Below, piece after piece: positions 27,730 through 28,985 of a DNA stretch of 28,985 nt. A program made the translations under genes and the position numbers. The notes under the pieces were generated by a model. That model was given only the letters and a program-made list of their open reading frames with translations. It had not been told where the DNA came from and made no database searches. This DNA comes from Zygnema cylindricum (taxonomy: Eukaryota; Streptophyta; Zygnematophyceae; Zygnematales; Zygnemataceae), in assembly GCA_037447655.1 (NCBI GenBank), contig JBBHKE010002031.1, forward strand, positions 1 to 28,985. The letters are read 5' to 3'. The stretch's first letter is position 1; each line of letters begins with the position of its first letter.

Positions 27730-28445
27730 GGGTGGACTTCCATTAGCGAAAAAGTGGGGTTTTTTACTGACGGCCGTACCGTTTCGTACAGGTTGGTACA
27801 TAATTTTTTTTTTCAACAAAAACAACATTACAGAAAATTGTTCAAAGTTATTGGCGTAAAATAAGACCGTCGGATTCAATTACACTTTTTATTCGTGACG
27901 CCACACCAACAACCTTAGAGTTTGTTAAGACCGTGCACAGGGAGGTCAGTTCTCGAATACAAAACGTGTAAAAATAGGCCGCGTGGAAAAGACAAAAAAA
28001 ATTCACGAGGATCGCGGGCATATTTGCTTACACGTCCTAAGGCCATGTGCCTTCCACCAGGGTGGCAGCGAATCCGCCAAAATTATCCCGTTACGCTCCC
28101 ACCATCATAGTTTGCCGCCGCCTTCTTGTTGTTGCATTTTGAAATTTTGGGTAGTACATTTAATGCCCTATGTACGAGTCATTTATTACTTCTGCTAGTA
28201 CAGATATTATCTACAGATTTTATCTCCGCTGGTACAAATATTACCTCCGCTAGTACACATACTGGGTTCTGGCATTGCATTCGAAGATTCTTTTTAGATT
28301 TTAAGCATCGAGTATTAACCTATGTGTTACCAACCAGAATGCGCCACGCAAATAAAAAGTGGTTTACAGACGAGACCTAATGAAAAGTACGCCATTTAGT
28401 AAAATTTTGGGTACAATTACTAAGACACTTAATGGAAGTCCACCC
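27730..28445. mobile_element. 716-bp non-autonomous TIR element, PIF/Harbinger-like
   Basis: Terminal inverted repeats GGGTGGACTTCCATTA and TAATGGAAGTCCACCC, flanked by TTA on both sides (27727-27729, 28446-28448). The TTA duplication and GGG start fit PIF/Harbinger. The interior has GCTAGTAC/GCTGGTAC repeats (28194-28260) and short open frames without transposase motifs. Confidence 0.82.
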
Positions 28446-28448
28446 TTA

Positions 28449-28937
28449 GGGTGATGATCCATTAGGACATTTTGTAATTGTACGACCAACATTACAGAAT
28501 GCTACAATTTGAACGAAGTTCCATTGCTCCGAGTCTTAATCCACGTGATAGTACAAGAGTGATGCCACAAAACTATAGATTTGATATTTAAAGTTGTCAA
28601 TGATTGTCACATCGATTGAAAATCTTCATATACGTACCAAGTACGTGCGTACTACGTCATCGTGCAACATACATTTGTACTCTTTGCAGATGCTGTCAAA
28701 TACCACCTCATTTTTTTAGGGTTCCTATTTTTTCGCGTGACGAATGAACGTTGACTGAAATAGTGTGACAAATGAGCGCTAACAAAAATAGCTAAACAAA
28801 AATGTATAACGAGATTTTGTTTGTATTTTCAGTTGCATTTTTGAATGCATATAACGTGTGCGAAATTTTTTGATTTCCGTTGGTTGTCCTTTTGACACGT
28901 ATGCTCATTATCCAACGTGTCGCGGTTCAATTTTTTC
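28449..28937. other. Flank without recognised features
   Basis: A/T-rich, with scattered GTAC words and repeated GTGACGAATGA/GTGACAAATGA at 28737 and 28765. No open frame or element end that I can support. Confidence 0.45.
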
Positions 28938-28979
28938 TGTAATTGGTGATATACCTCGCGAGGTACATCACCAATTACA
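28938..28979. repeat. 42-bp near-perfect palindrome
   Basis: Two 21-base arms (TGTAATTGGTGATATACCTC plus G, then its reverse complement) abut with no spacer, centred between 28958 and 28959. Only one pair (28951/28966) mismatches. It could extrude a cruciform or be two element ends joined head to head. The window ends six bases later. Confidence 0.92.
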
Positions 28980-28985
28980 CTGCAA

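Overview
The window looks like plant nuclear DNA. It is AT-rich and dominated by transposable elements. Two LTR retrotransposons (one Ty1/copia, one Ty3/gypsy chromovirus-like) both have a primer-binding site of the initiator-tRNA-Met type. The one host gene I can recognise is a plant-type VAP27 (MSP-domain) gene split by four GT-AG introns. I cannot name the species.

Layout. Positions 1-5600 hold the VAP27-like gene on the minus strand: five short coding exons between 5462 and 287. Its introns carry long purine/pyrimidine tracts and a tandem array that repeats the intron 2/exon 3 junction. Positions 5600-11080 have no recognisable gene. They hold a degenerate CCGTCCGATCA repeat array, an inverted-repeat element, a GTAC-rich degenerate array, and a roughly 1 kb repeat present twice in direct orientation, each copy with a tRNA-like Pol III A/B-box segment.

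Positions 11083-20776 are an old, dead chromovirus-like element on the minus strand. Its LTRs were originally about 960 bp. One later received a 780-bp TIR element (3-bp TSD) and the other a 944-bp insertion (9-bp TSD), so each LTR serves as the empty-site control for the other. Positions 21216-27289 are a much younger Ty1/copia element, also minus strand, with a perfect 5-bp TSD, near-identical LTRs, PBS and PPT. Its gag-pol frame is nevertheless interrupted in about six places. Positions 27290-28985 hold a 27-bp tandem repeat, a second TIR element with a TTA duplication, and a 42-bp near-perfect palindrome.

Apart from the retroelement domains, nothing here forms a coordinated gene system. 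The VAP27-like protein would act alone as an FFAT-binding MSP-domain protein of ER contact sites. As read here it lacks the usual coiled coil and membrane anchor. I found no CRISPR array, operon or intact RNA gene. The most informative signals are the cryptic spliced gene with its duplicated splice junction, and the reciprocal insertion history of the two chromovirus LTRs.
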